This document shows, piece by piece, positions 45,673 through 54,199 of a stretch of 64,000 nt of DNA. This DNA comes from Lacihabitans sp. CS3-21 (GTDB taxonomy: Bacteria > Bacteroidota > Bacteroidia > Cytophagales > Spirosomataceae), in assembly GCF_024343675.1 (NCBI RefSeq), contig NZ_RJUD01000007.1, positions 62,001-126,000 of the forward strand. Direction: 5' to 3'. The position numbers and the translations under genes are program-made. The notes under the pieces are model-generated. The model worked only from the letters and a program-made list of their open reading frames with translations. It was not told the DNA's origin and searched no databases. Every line of letters starts with the position of its first letter. Position 1 is the first letter of the stretch.

Positions 45673-48040
45673 TATTTTTCAATTGTTTTAAACTTTGCCT
45701 TTTGTCCAAAGTCATTAAAAAACATGGGAGCAAAATCAGATTGGAAACCATACCAATTAATAGGGTTATGGAAACCAACAAACCTAAGAAAACCGTGCCT
45801 TTAAAACCCGAGGCAACAAAGATACCAAAGCCGAAAAATAATATTATAGCGGTATAGAACATGCTTATACCTGTAAACTTTATCGTTTCAGACACAGCCT
45901 GCGATATGGTTTTACCTTTTAAAATTTCCTCTTTGTATTTAGTTAGGAAATAAATGGTGCCATCGCTAGCTATTCCAAAAGCGATACTGAAAATGAGTGT
46001 GGTGGATGGTTTTAGTGGAATACCAAAATAACCCATAATTCCTGCAGTAATAATCAGCGGAATGATACTCGGTATCGTCGAAATCATGACGGTTCGGAAA
46101 TTTAAAAACTGCGAGGCCATAACCATGGAAACTAAAATAATGGCCAAAAGGGTACTTTCTCCTAGATTGCCCAACAAATAATCGTTGCCTTTCGTAAAAA
46201 CTACCCCATTTCCCGTAAGTTTTACTATAACCTGCTGTTCATTTGGCTTCCATTGATTGTTTTCTTTATCAAAATTGAAAATCGTATCTGCTTTCGCTTG
46301 CAAGGCCGTAAACATCTCTCGCATTCTAATTGTCCCAACATCTGCACTTTGAAAACTTACCCGAGTTTTTTGTTTTTTGGCATCCAAAAATGCTGTAAGC
46401 ATATTCTCTCCTTTACCAGTTCCTTTCACATACTCAGCCATTTTTTGCAACTCTAAAGCCGGAGGAAGTACAAAATATTTCGGATCGCCACCTCTATACC
46501 CTTGATATACAAACTTTAAACCTTCAACAATAGAAAGTGGTTTTGTAAACTCTGGGTACTTTGAAAACTCTCTTTGTAAAAGCTTGATTTGAGTTAATAT
46601 AGTGGGATTGAAAACCCCATTATCTTCTTTGGTATCAATCATTACTTCAAAAGGTACAATCCCTTTAAAGTTTTTCTCAACAAACTTTAAATCGGCAAAA
46701 ATTGGATCTTTCTCTGGCAAATCATCCACAACAAATCCAATTGCTTTTATTTTAGTAGCTCCATAAACAGAAACTAAAACGATGGCTGCTACAACCCAAT
46801 ATGTAATCGTTCTTCGGCTATGAACAAAAAAGTCTATTTTTTTTAAAATCTTAGAAATGGCTTTGTTTTCTAAATGCCTTACATGCTTTGGTTTAGGATC
46901 TGCCACATAACTGAAGATAGTGGGAATCAATATCAAAGAAATGGCCCATGTAGCTATTACTGCAATGGCTGCGACCAAACCGAATTCAAGCAACAAAGGA
47001 CTTCCCGTAAAATAAAACACAAAAAAGCCGATAAACGTAGTAACGTTGGCAATAAAAGTGGTTTTGCCTATTTTTTCAATTGAAATAAACAAAGCCTCTC
47101 GTTTATTTCCAATCCTTAGGTATTCTTCTTGGTATTTATTTATCAAGAAAATGGAATTTGGAATACCGATAACGATAATGAGCGGCGGTATCATACCAGT
47201 AAGAATCGAAATTTTATAGCCAAAAAGTGCTATCAAACCTACGGACCAAATAACCGCAATGATGATTACAGAAATAGAATAAAATACAACTCTGAAAGAC
47301 TTGAAAAAAAGATAAAGAATGAGTGTGGTTACTAAAAAAGCCAAACCCATAAACAAACTCAATTCTTCTCTGACCTTAGACATGAAGTTGGTCCTAATAA
47401 AAGGCATGCCAGAAAAATGTATATCGATATTATTTTTTTCACCAAAAGCCTCAGCCTCAGATTCTACCAACTTGCTAAGTGTTATTCTATCTTTACTATT
47501 TAGTTTAGTTTGATCAAAAGTAACTGCCATAATGTGTGCATTTCCTTGATAAACCAATCCTTCATAAAATGGCAAACTTGAAATTTTACTTTTTAAGGAA
47601 TCTAATTCTACCTGAGTGGAAGGTTTTGAGGTAAGAAGAGGTTTAAATTCGAACTTTTTTTCTATTTCATTTTTTTGAATTTCGGCCAAACTTGCTACCG
47701 AAAGTACATTTTTTATTCCCTCAATATCCTTGATTTTTTGGGTCAAATCATACCAATCACCAAATACACCTAATTCATAGATTTTATCTGATTCGATGGC
47801 TATGACCATTACGTTTCCATCTTCTCCAAATTGTTTCTTAAAGTCCTCATAAACCTTGAAACTTTCATCATTTTGAGGCAAGATTTTAGGAAGTTCATAG
47901 GAAAGTTCTAGTCCTGTGATTTGATATCCCATAAAAATAGTTATCAAACCAATCAAGCTTAAAAACTTTAGGCGATGATTTAAAATTAGACCGGCTACAC
48001 TTTTCCAAAACCCAGAAAACAAATTATTCAAAAAGGACAT
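45662..48040 (-). CDS. MMPL/RND-superfamily exporter
   Basis: 792 residues. Two halves each consist of one helix, a large periplasmic loop and a block of about five helices: the first block at about 225-390 (GMPFIRTNFMSKVREELSLFMGLAFL, GMIPPLIIVIGIPNSIFLINKY), the second at about 620-780 (SIIPLIITAGIMGYFGIPLKPSTTLIFSIAFGIASDGTIYFLTKYKEE). The intramembrane Gly-Ile-x-Asn and Ile-Ala-x-Asp-Gly motifs fit the MMPL family; substrates are usually lipids or hopanoids. It has its own -7 element (48067-48074) and is translationally linked to miaE. Confidence 0.87.
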   Translation of the reverse strand: MSFLNNLFSGFWKSVAGLILNHRLKFLSLIGLITIFMGYQITGLELSYELPKILPQNDESFKVYEDFKKQFGEDGNVMVIAIESDKIYELGVFGDWYDLTQKIKDIEGIKNVLSVASLAEIQKNEIEKKFEFKPLLTSKPSTQVELDSLKSKISSLPFYEGLVYQGNAHIMAVTFDQTKLNSKDRITLSKLVESEAEAFGEKNNIDIHFSGMPFIRTNFMSKVREELSLFMGLAFLVTTLILYLFFKSFRVVFYSISVIIIAVIWSVGLIALFGYKISILTGMIPPLIIVIGIPNSIFLINKYQEEYLRIGNKREALFISIEKIGKTTFIANVTTFIGFFVFYFTGSPLLLEFGLVAAIAVIATWAISLILIPTIFSYVADPKPKHVRHLENKAISKILKKIDFFVHSRRTITYWVVAAIVLVSVYGATKIKAIGFVVDDLPEKDPIFADLKFVEKNFKGIVPFEVMIDTKEDNGVFNPTILTQIKLLQREFSKYPEFTKPLSIVEGLKFVYQGYRGGDPKYFVLPPALELQKMAEYVKGTGKGENMLTAFLDAKKQKTRVSFQSADVGTIRMREMFTALQAKADTIFNFDKENNQWKPNEQQVIVKLTGNGVVFTKGNDYLLGNLGESTLLAIILVSMVMASQFLNFRTVMISTIPSIIPLIITAGIMGYFGIPLKPSTTLIFSIAFGIASDGTIYFLTKYKEEILKGKTISQAVSETIKFTGISMFYTAIILFFGFGIFVASGFKGTVFLGLLVSITLLIGMVSNLILLPCFLMTLDKRQSLKQLKNIGK

Positions 48041-48066
48041 ATAGGATTAAAATTGAAACGTTTGTA

Positions 48067-48098
48067 CAAAAATACGGATTTAAGTTTGTGTGAGGAAA
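48067..48098 (-). promoter_or_regulatory. promoter of the MMPL gene
   Basis: TATTTTTG on the minus strand fits TAnnTTTG; with a 21-base spacer the -33 is TTT instead of TTG. Confidence 0.5.
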
Positions 48099-48123
48099 TA
48101 ATTTAGACCGGATTACGAGCATA

Positions 48124-49113
48124 TTATCCCAAATTGAGCAAATCGAATATCTGTTTGGCTGCATCAAGTGGACTTAATCTTTTGGAGGTAACTAAGCTTT
48201 CAAACTTTTCTATGCTTGACTTTATCATCTCATTTTTTTGCAAATGTTTTTGTATCATATTAAGAAGGCATCGGTTCATCCAATTCAAGGCTTGTGAATT
48301 CCGATTTTTTAAAAAAAAGCCGTTTTCTTTCACTTTAGACTCAAATTTTATCACAAAACTCCAAATCTGATCAAATCCAATACTGTTTATAGAAGAACAA
48401 TTTAATATTTCTACAGCTGGCCTAAATTCTCTCGCAGGGAAAAGGTGCAAAGCTTGATTGAAATCCCCAATTAACTTACTTAAAACTTGACTATCTATTT
48501 GATCAGATTTGTTAACCACCACTAAATCAATCATTTCCATAATACCCCTTTTAATTCCTTGAAGATCGTCACCTGCACCGGCAATGGTCAGAAACATCAG
48601 CAGGTCTGTCATTTCTTTAGCAGCTGTTTCTGATTGACCTACGCCTACAGTTTCAACGATAATAAAATCGTATCCAGCGGCTTCACAAAGCAAAATACTC
48701 TCCAAAGTGCTTTGAGCTACCCCACCCAACTCAAGTCCGGCAGGACTTGGACGTATAAACACATCTTTCCTCCCTACTAATTTCTCCATCCGAGTTTTAT
48801 CTCCCAAAATGCTTCCGCCACTTATTTTACTACTGGGATCAATGGCTAGAATTGCTACTTTTTTACCTTGCGATAAAAGAAAATCCCCAAATCCGTCAAT
48901 AAATGTACTTTTGCCAACTCCCGGAGCACCCGTAATCCCCATTCTAAAGCTGTTGCCGGAATAAGGTAGAATTTCGTTGACCAATGAAAGGGCATTTGCC
49001 CTATCTTTTTCAGACTGACTCTCTACCAAAGTTATAGCTCTGCCCAGAATAGCCTTATCAGACGCCAATACGCCATCCTTGAGCTCTTGGATAGTTAGTC
49101 TATTTTTTATCAT
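48124..49113 (-). CDS. meaB: MeaB/ArgK-family G3E GTPase
   Basis: GTPase chaperone that protects and reactivates B12-dependent methylmalonyl-CoA mutase. 329 residues. P-loop GITGAPGVGKSTFIDGFG, AILAIDPSSKISGGSILGDKTRM, a switch VETVGVGQSETA, and NKSD for guanine recognition. The usual RPSPSSGTLGGVA segment is RPSPAGLELGGVA here, a mild variation. No mutase gene is in the window. Start overlaps yjjX by 4 bases. Confidence 0.92.
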   Translation of the reverse strand: MIKNRLTIQELKDGVLASDKAILGRAITLVESQSEKDRANALSLVNEILPYSGNSFRMGITGAPGVGKSTFIDGFGDFLLSQGKKVAILAIDPSSKISGGSILGDKTRMEKLVGRKDVFIRPSPAGLELGGVAQSTLESILLCEAAGYDFIIVETVGVGQSETAAKEMTDLLMFLTIAGAGDDLQGIKRGIMEMIDLVVVNKSDQIDSQVLSKLIGDFNQALHLFPAREFRPAVEILNCSSINSIGFDQIWSFVIKFESKVKENGFFLKNRNSQALNWMNRCLLNMIQKHLQKNEMIKSSIEKFESLVTSKRLSPLDAAKQIFDLLNLG

Positions 49114-49643
49114 TCGTATAAATCTGGTTTTAGAAAAGGAATCAAAGCCAAAATAACTGCTTGGGTATAATATTGAGTTCTGTCTATGACATTATTGGTT
49201 AAGAGTCCAGTCGTACCCATTTTTTGTTTGGTATTACTTAATCCAAAAACAATTTCGTCAGCATGGCCCAATTCATATCCTTGTTTTATTAATTCTATAA
49301 CTTTCTGAGGGAGAAAAAAGCCGGCAGTTCGTGCTTTACCCATTTTTGATTGATCTAAAACCACAATCCAAGCCATCGCTTCCATCTCTGAATGCCCGTG
49401 TTCTATATTTCCACCTTCGATACCGACCCAAAAATCAGCCGAGACAAATTGTTGTCGGGCTTTTACCGCTCTATTGTATGCTCCTTTAAATGTTTCTTCA
49501 TCGCCCATTGGTTGATCGCTTACATCCGACCCAACCTCAACACCCTCAAAAACAAACTTGTCTCCAATAAACATACTTTCAAATCCTATTTGGGCAGATT
49601 TTATTTTGACAGGATTTTTTGATGCAACAATTACGCTCTTCAT
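49110..49643 (-). CDS. yjjX: inosine/xanthosine triphosphatase (NTPase, YjjX/DUF84)
   Basis: House-cleaning enzyme that removes ITP and XTP from the nucleotide pool. 177 residues; VIVASKNPVKIKSAQIGFE, VGSDVSDQPMGDEET.. and WVGIEGGN are family marks, with DF-VGIEGG near 80-90 as the metal-phosphate site, and LTNNVIDRTQYYTQAVILALIPF near the end. It sits between ispD and meaB with 4-base overlaps on both sides, so the three are one operon. Confidence 0.88.
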   Translation of the reverse strand: MKSVIVASKNPVKIKSAQIGFESMFIGDKFVFEGVEVGSDVSDQPMGDEETFKGAYNRAVKARQQFVSADFWVGIEGGNIEHGHSEMEAMAWIVVLDQSKMGKARTAGFFLPQKVIELIKQGYELGHADEIVFGLSNTKQKMGTTGLLTNNVIDRTQYYTQAVILALIPFLKPDLYE

Positions 49644-50320
49644 TCCCTATTATTTTTTAAAAATATCTCTGCGATTTCCATATCTTCGGGGCTAGTAATT
49701 TTTATATTTTTGTAATCACCTTCCATCAAATTGATTGTCTTTCCAAAATGCTCGACCACTGAGGCGTCATCTGTAAAAATATAATTATCTTCAACTTCAT
49801 AAGCCAGCTTTAACATCTCTAAATCGAAAGTTTGCGGTGTTTGAATCAGTTTTACATTTTTCCTGTCTATGGCTTTATTCCCAGATTCGTCTAATAATCT
49901 CACTGAATCCTTTGAATCCACACAAACAACTGCACTTGAATTTTGTGATGCCAACTCAAAGGATTTTTCTATAATTTCAGTGGTCACAAAAGGTCTAACC
50001 CCGTCGTGAACAGCAACTAATCCAACGTTTTCTTCAATAGAAAAAAGTGCATTTTTTACCGATTGAAACCTTGTTTTACCACCTTCAACTACGCTTAATC
50101 GGGATAAATCAGAAAAATACAAAATACAGTTTTTTTGCCAATATGCAATGGCATCTACTGGTAGTGCTAAAATAATTGACAAATCACGGATTTGTAAAAA
50201 TTTCTCAATGGTATGAACAAGAATTGGCTTATTGCCCAATGGAAGAAACTGCTTCGGCACAGAAGCTTTCATTCTACTTCCTGAGCCGCCAGCTACTATT
50301 ATTGCGTATTTTTTGGTCAT
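49640..50320 (-). CDS. ispD: 2-C-methyl-D-erythritol 4-phosphate cytidylyltransferase
   Basis: Third step of the MEP isoprenoid pathway. 226 residues from ATG 50320; an upstream in-frame ATG would add 11 residues read through the queA terminator, so it is rejected. Signatures: YAIIVAGGSGSRMKASVPKQFLPLG (CTP binding), EGGKTRFQSVKNAL, VAVHDGVRPF and IQTPQTF with FTDDASVVE. Operon with yjjX and meaB. Its promoter and first codon lie in and beside the queA terminator. Confidence 0.94.
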   Translation of the reverse strand: MTKKYAIIVAGGSGSRMKASVPKQFLPLGNKPILVHTIEKFLQIRDLSIILALPVDAIAYWQKNCILYFSDLSRLSVVEGGKTRFQSVKNALFSIEENVGLVAVHDGVRPFVTTEIIEKSFELASQNSSAVVCVDSKDSVRLLDESGNKAIDRKNVKLIQTPQTFDLEMLKLAYEVEDNYIFTDDASVVEHFGKTINLMEGDYKNIKITSPEDMEIAEIFLKNNRE

Positions 50321-50350
50321 AAAAAAAGTGTCGTACTTGGCACGACACTT
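50321..50350 (-). terminator. queA terminator, abutting the ispD ATG
   Basis: 9-bp perfect stem (AAGTGTCGT / ACGACACTT) with seven-base loop; followed on the minus strand by T-tract that ends directly at the ispD ATG. Confidence 0.85.
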
Positions 50351-50382
50351 CAAATATAGTTTCTAAAATCTAATATCTAAAA
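50351..50382 (-). promoter_or_regulatory. ispD promoter, overlapping the queA terminator
   Basis: TATATTTG (50351-50358, minus strand) is an exact -7 match with a TTT at 21-base spacing. The start of transcription is predicted near 50344, inside the hairpin's right-hand arm on the map. Confidence 0.5.
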
Positions 50383-50386
50383 AATA

Positions 50387-51439
50387 TTAAATAATCAACA
50401 TGGCATCACCGTAAGTAAAGAATTTATATTTCTCTTTGATTGCAACCTGATAGGCCTCAGTGATGGTTTCATATCCACCAAAAGCACAGGTCGTCATCAA
50501 CAAAATTGACTCAGGCAAATGGAAGTTTGTCAAAAGTGCATTGGTAATTTTGAAATCGTAAGGAGGAAAAATAAACTTATCTGTCCAAGCATTATTGATA
50601 GGTTTTAGCCTATCATTGGCCGACACAGAAGATTCCATGGCTCTCAAAGTTGTACTTCCTATGGCACACACTCTTTTCTTATTATCCAACGCGTTGTTTA
50701 CAATTTGACAAGTTTCCTCAGGTATAAAAAAGTTCTCAGAGTCTGTTTTGTGTTTGGTTAAGTCTTCCACCTCTACTTGTCTGAAGGTACCGATACCAAT
50801 GTGCAAAGTCAAAGGAGCGTAAGCGACCCCATTGATTTCCATTCTTCTTACAATGTTTTTGGTAAAATGAATACCTGCAGTGGGTGCAGCCACAGCACCT
50901 TCTACATCTGCAAAAATAGTTTGGTAACGCTCATTGTCGACATCTGCAACTTCTCTTTGCAACACATCTTTAGGAATCGGCGTCTCCCCGAGTTCATAAA
51001 TTGCTTGCATCATTTCTTCATGATTTCCATCAAAAAGAAATCTTATTGTTCTTCCGCGTGAGGTGGTATTATCAATAACCTCAGCTACTAAATCGCTATC
51101 TCCAAAATAAAGTTTGTTACCCACACGAATTTTACGAGCTGGATCAACCAAAACGTCCCAAAGACGCATTTCTCTGTTTAGTTCTCTTAACAAAAAAACT
51201 TCGATTTTTGCACCAGTTTTTTCTTTCGAACCATACAATCTGGCTGGAAACACTTTGGTATTGTTGGAGACCATTACGTCACCTTCACCAAAATATTCTG
51301 AAATGTCTTTGAACATTTTGTGTTCGATTTTACCTGTTTTACGGTGAAGAACCATCATTCGGGCACCGTCGCGGTCGTCTAGTGGATATTGAGCAATTAG
51401 GCTGTGTGGGAGGTCAAATTTAAAGGCAGATAATTTCAT
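50387..51439 (-). CDS. queA: S-adenosylmethionine:tRNA ribosyltransferase-isomerase
   Basis: Makes epoxyqueuosine in tRNA from preQ1-tRNA. 350 residues, standard. [25 protein letters not shown] at the start, [30 protein letters not shown], the central [24 protein letters not shown] block, and [24 protein letters not shown].. in the C-terminal half. Strong promoter at 51544-51575, its own terminator, so probably monocistronic. Confidence 0.97.
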   Translation of the reverse strand: MKLSAFKFDLPHSLIAQYPLDDRDGARMMVLHRKTGKIEHKMFKDISEYFGEGDVMVSNNTKVFPARLYGSKEKTGAKIEVFLLRELNREMRLWDVLVDPARKIRVGNKLYFGDSDLVAEVIDNTTSRGRTIRFLFDGNHEEMMQAIYELGETPIPKDVLQREVADVDNERYQTIFADVEGAVAAPTAGIHFTKNIVRRMEINGVAYAPLTLHIGIGTFRQVEVEDLTKHKTDSENFFIPEETCQIVNNALDNKKRVCAIGSTTLRAMESSVSANDRLKPINNAWTDKFIFPPYDFKITNALLTNFHLPESILLMTTCAFGGYETITEAYQVAIKEKYKFFTYGDAMLII

Positions 51440-51543
51440 TTATTATTTATTTCAAATATTTAGAATTATTTAAACCGAATATTCATGTAAAATTAAAGAT
51501 AACATAACGTATTTTTAATTTCAATCCAAATCTTATCGGGCTG

Positions 51544-51575
51544 CAAAGGTACAAAATCCAATAGGCCGTTGTCAA
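51544..51575 (-). promoter_or_regulatory. queA promoter, consensus Bacteroidetes type
   Basis: Minus strand TTG, 21 bases, TACCTTTG. Exact on both elements. About 100 bases of leader separate it from the ATG; I see no preQ1-riboswitch-like pattern in that leader, only an AT-rich stretch. Confidence 0.78.
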
Positions 51576-51650
51576 GTGAATTGGCATTTATCTTGAAATA
51601 AATACTGAAAATCAGACAATTGATAAAATTTTACAAAATATTTGGCAATT

Positions 51651-52436
51651 CTAGAAAGAAATTTCACCCTGAAGGTACAGATTTGCTTTACCTCCAATCA
51701 ATACTCTACCATTTAAAAGTTCGCAGCTGACCTCTCCCCTTCTTTTAGATATTTGACAAGCATTCATTTCGACTTTCCCAAGAATAGCTGACCAATAAGG
51801 AATCAACTTAGTAAATGCAGAGCCTGTAACAGGATCTTCATTCACACCGACTTTAGGGCCAAAAAACCTACAAATAAAATCATATTTATCTGATCTTGAA
51901 GACGCTATAATACCCCTTGCATCTATCTTTGACAATAATCCAAAATCTGGATTTAGGCTAGAAACTTGTGTTTCATTTTCAAATATTATGAGTACATCAT
52001 CTCCAGCTCTGAAGATTTGAAAAGGGGTTGCATTCATAGCCTGTTCAATTCCTTCTAGACTTTTTACTTCTTCAGAAATAACTGCAGGGAAGTTTAAATA
52101 GAAATCTTCGTTGGTTCTTGAAACAGAAAGTTGCCCACTTTTGGATTCAAAAACTAAGGTTTCTCCCTGAAACCCTAATATTTCAAAAATCACATAAGCA
52201 CTGGCCAAAGTAGCATGACCGCATAGGTTAACCTCAACATTCGGTGTAAACCACCTAATATGAAACCCTTCAGAAGTTTTAACAAAAAAAGCCGTCTCTG
52301 ATAAATTATTCTGTGCAGCAATTTGCTGCATAATTGCATCTGAAAGCCAAAAATCCAAAGGAATCACCGCAGCTGGGTTTCCAGAAAATGGATTTGCAGA
52401 GAAAGCATTAACATGATAAATTTTTAATGAGTTCAT
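51651..52436 (-). CDS. PhzF-family isomerase/epimerase-like protein
   Basis: 261 residues with the two-fold DAP-epimerase-like domain: IYHVNAFSANPFSGNPAAVIPL at the start, glutamate E47 in AAQNNLSETAFF as the expected acid/base, NVEVNLCGHATLASAYVIF and VNEDPVTGSAFTKLIPYW. Relatives isomerise aromatic or amino acids; substrate unknown. Its start overlaps gldF's stop by 4 bases, an unusual neighbour. Confidence 0.88.
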   Translation of the reverse strand: MNSLKIYHVNAFSANPFSGNPAAVIPLDFWLSDAIMQQIAAQNNLSETAFFVKTSEGFHIRWFTPNVEVNLCGHATLASAYVIFEILGFQGETLVFESKSGQLSVSRTNEDFYLNFPAVISEEVKSLEGIEQAMNATPFQIFRAGDDVLIIFENETQVSSLNPDFGLLSKIDARGIIASSRSDKYDFICRFFGPKVGVNEDPVTGSAFTKLIPYWSAILGKVEMNACQISKRRGEVSCELLNGRVLIGGKANLYLQGEISF

Positions 52437-53158
52437 TTCCTGATTTTATTAAGAACCATTTGTGTAAAAACCAAAAAGAGTGCTGAAAAACTCATCAAAA
52501 AAACGAAATTTCTACTGTCTAACATCCCTTTTCCCAAAGAAGCATAATGAAAATCTAAGCCCAAATAACTCAGATAAAATTGAAAACCACCACTAAACAA
52601 ATTAGAAAGTTGACCTATACCATCATAAAAAAAATAACAAACAATAGCGGCCAAAATAAAGGCAACCACCTGATTCTTAGAAATCGCGGAAGTAAAAATC
52701 CCTATTGCTGCGTACGCAGCAGACAAAAGGACCAAGCCAAAATAAGAACCAACAACCGCTGCAGAGTCAATATTACCAAGCGGGTTTCCTAATGCATAAA
52801 TGGAGAAATAATATACTACAGTAGGAATTAAAGCTAGCAAAATGATACACAAAGAAGCAAAATACTTTCCCAAAATTATTCCGCAAAGTGTGATAGGCTT
52901 AGTAAAAAGCAACTCCAATGTACCCGTTCTGAACTCTTCAGAAAACATCCGCATAGTTACGGCTGGAATCAAAAAAAGGAAAATATATGGACAGAAATCA
53001 AAAAATGAGGTCATTTCAGCATACCCATAATCCAACACGTTGGAGTTTGGGTACATCCAAAGCATGAGGCTGGTTATCAATAAAAAAACTCCAATAACTA
53101 TGTAAGCTATTAGAGAATTGAAAAAAGTTGATATTTCTTTTTTGAAAATACTAATCAT
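52433..53158 (-). CDS. gldF: GldF: ABC transporter permease for gliding motility
   Basis: 241 residues from ATG 53158; 33 additional in-frame residues upstream overlap the DUF4199 end and have no sign of conservation. Six membrane helices. Family marks: MISIFKKEISTFFNSLIAYIVIG, IFLFLIPAVTMRMFSEEFRTGTLELLFTKPI and LGNPLGNIDSAAVVGSYFGLVLLSA. In flavobacteria GldF works with GldG and ATPase GldA. No gldG follows here: a PhzF gene takes its place. DUF4199 gene ends 8 bases upstream. Confidence 0.87.
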   Translation of the reverse strand: MISIFKKEISTFFNSLIAYIVIGVFLLITSLMLWMYPNSNVLDYGYAEMTSFFDFCPYIFLFLIPAVTMRMFSEEFRTGTLELLFTKPITLCGIILGKYFASLCIILLALIPTVVYYFSIYALGNPLGNIDSAAVVGSYFGLVLLSAAYAAIGIFTSAISKNQVVAFILAAIVCYFFYDGIGQLSNLFSGGFQFYLSYLGLDFHYASLGKGMLDSRNFVFLMSFSALFLVFTQMVLNKIRK

Positions 53159-53166
53159 ATCTATTG

Positions 53167-53682
53167 TTAAGAAAATACTGGTTTGTCCTTTTTCATAATT
53201 GCCGACATGATCAAAGACGCTATAAAACCAATGAAAATGGCTCCAAGAACACCCCATAAAAATCCCAATCCAGAATTTGCGGTACTCTCAACTTTCTGAA
53301 CAGCCTCTTCTATTTGGGCATCTGACAAACCCATGGATTCGTATTGCTCAGTAATCATTTCTATCTGTTGATCAATTAAAGAGGGATCAATATACTTTCT
53401 GTAAAAATTATCAAAAAGTACTGATATAAGGGCACCGGTGCTTATGGTCAACATGCCCAATCCGAGACCATCTTTAAAAGTCATAAAACCGTTGTTGAGT
53501 GTTTTGAACTCATTAAAAGCCAAGTATAAAACACCAAAAAGCATAATTAGCATAGCTAACAAACCCACAACCCAGTTTTTCCAAATGCCTGTGTTGTACG
53601 CTAAAGTGTTGTAAACAATACCTACGATACCGTAAATCAATCCCCATTTAAGGGCAATTCTTGCAGAAGATACTTTTTCCAT
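53167..53682 (-). CDS. DUF4199 membrane protein, copy 1
   Basis: 171 residues with four membrane helices (about 10-30, 35-55, 75-90, 140-165). The family motif NNGFMTFKDGLGLGMLTISTGALIS and the acidic soluble loop QQIEMITEQYESMGLSDAQIEEAVQKVE are present. DUF4199 is specific to Bacteroidetes and has no known function. Next to a second DUF4199 gene, separated by four bases, in an operon with pyrC-like gene and gldF. Confidence 0.85.
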   Translation of the reverse strand: MEKVSSARIALKWGLIYGIVGIVYNTLAYNTGIWKNWVVGLLAMLIMLFGVLYLAFNEFKTLNNGFMTFKDGLGLGMLTISTGALISVLFDNFYRKYIDPSLIDQQIEMITEQYESMGLSDAQIEEAVQKVESTANSGLGFLWGVLGAIFIGFIASLIMSAIMKKDKPVFS

Positions 53683-53686
53683 ATTT

Positions 53687-54199
53687 TCAATTATTAAGTT
53701 TTCTCATTGACATACCAAACAAACTAATGGCGACAATTGCGATCTGTTTAAACAACAAATCGTCTGTGATGATTACAGAATGTTTTTGAGTGTCAAACGA
53801 AAGCAAACTCTGCCTGTATGATTTTTCGTTTAAAATCTTTTCAAACATTTCTTTATCTTTCAAAAGCAACGATTTACCGTGAATCATCCAATCTATAAAC
53901 GGTTTATCATCAATAAATTCTATGAATAAATATACCAAAATTCCTGAAATTAATGCACCTATTATATTGGTAAGAAATCCAATAGAAAATGCTTCATAGA
54001 AATGTAAATAACCTCCGTTATTTCTTTTAAAATACCAAATGGAAGCCCAAATCATTATGATATTTATACCAATGTCGGGTCTTCTCAGTGCAAGTGGATT
54101 GGGTTTTGTACTATACATGGCCAAAAAAAACAAAAAACATGCAACGCCTGCCAAGCTGCCAAAAATTAGAGCGTAATTTAATATTTGTTTTCTTTTCAC
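53687..54199 (-). CDS. DUF4199 membrane protein, copy 2
   Basis: 170 residues with the same four-helix plan as its neighbour (NGGYLHFYEAFSIGFLTNIIGALISGI is the shared motif) but a different soluble loop, KDKEMFEKILNEKSYRQSLLSF. The copies are diverged, so the duplication is old. Its start overlaps the stop of the pyrC-like gene by 4 bases. Confidence 0.82.
   Translation of the reverse strand: MKRKQILNYALIFGSLAGVACFLFFLAMYSTKPNPLALRRPDIGINIIMIWASIWYFKRNNGGYLHFYEAFSIGFLTNIIGALISGILVYLFIEFIDDKPFIDWMIHGKSLLLKDKEMFEKILNEKSYRQSLLSFDTQKHSVIITDDLLFKQIAIVAISLFGMSMRKLNN

Noticed and set aside
51440-51543. preQ1 riboswitch in the queA leader
   Set aside because: The leader is AT-rich without the compact pseudoknot pattern; queA also is not a usual preQ1-riboswitch target.
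53159-53257. 33-residue extension of GldF
   Set aside because: It lies over the end of the DUF4199 gene; GldF proteins begin with the MISIFKKE-type sequence.
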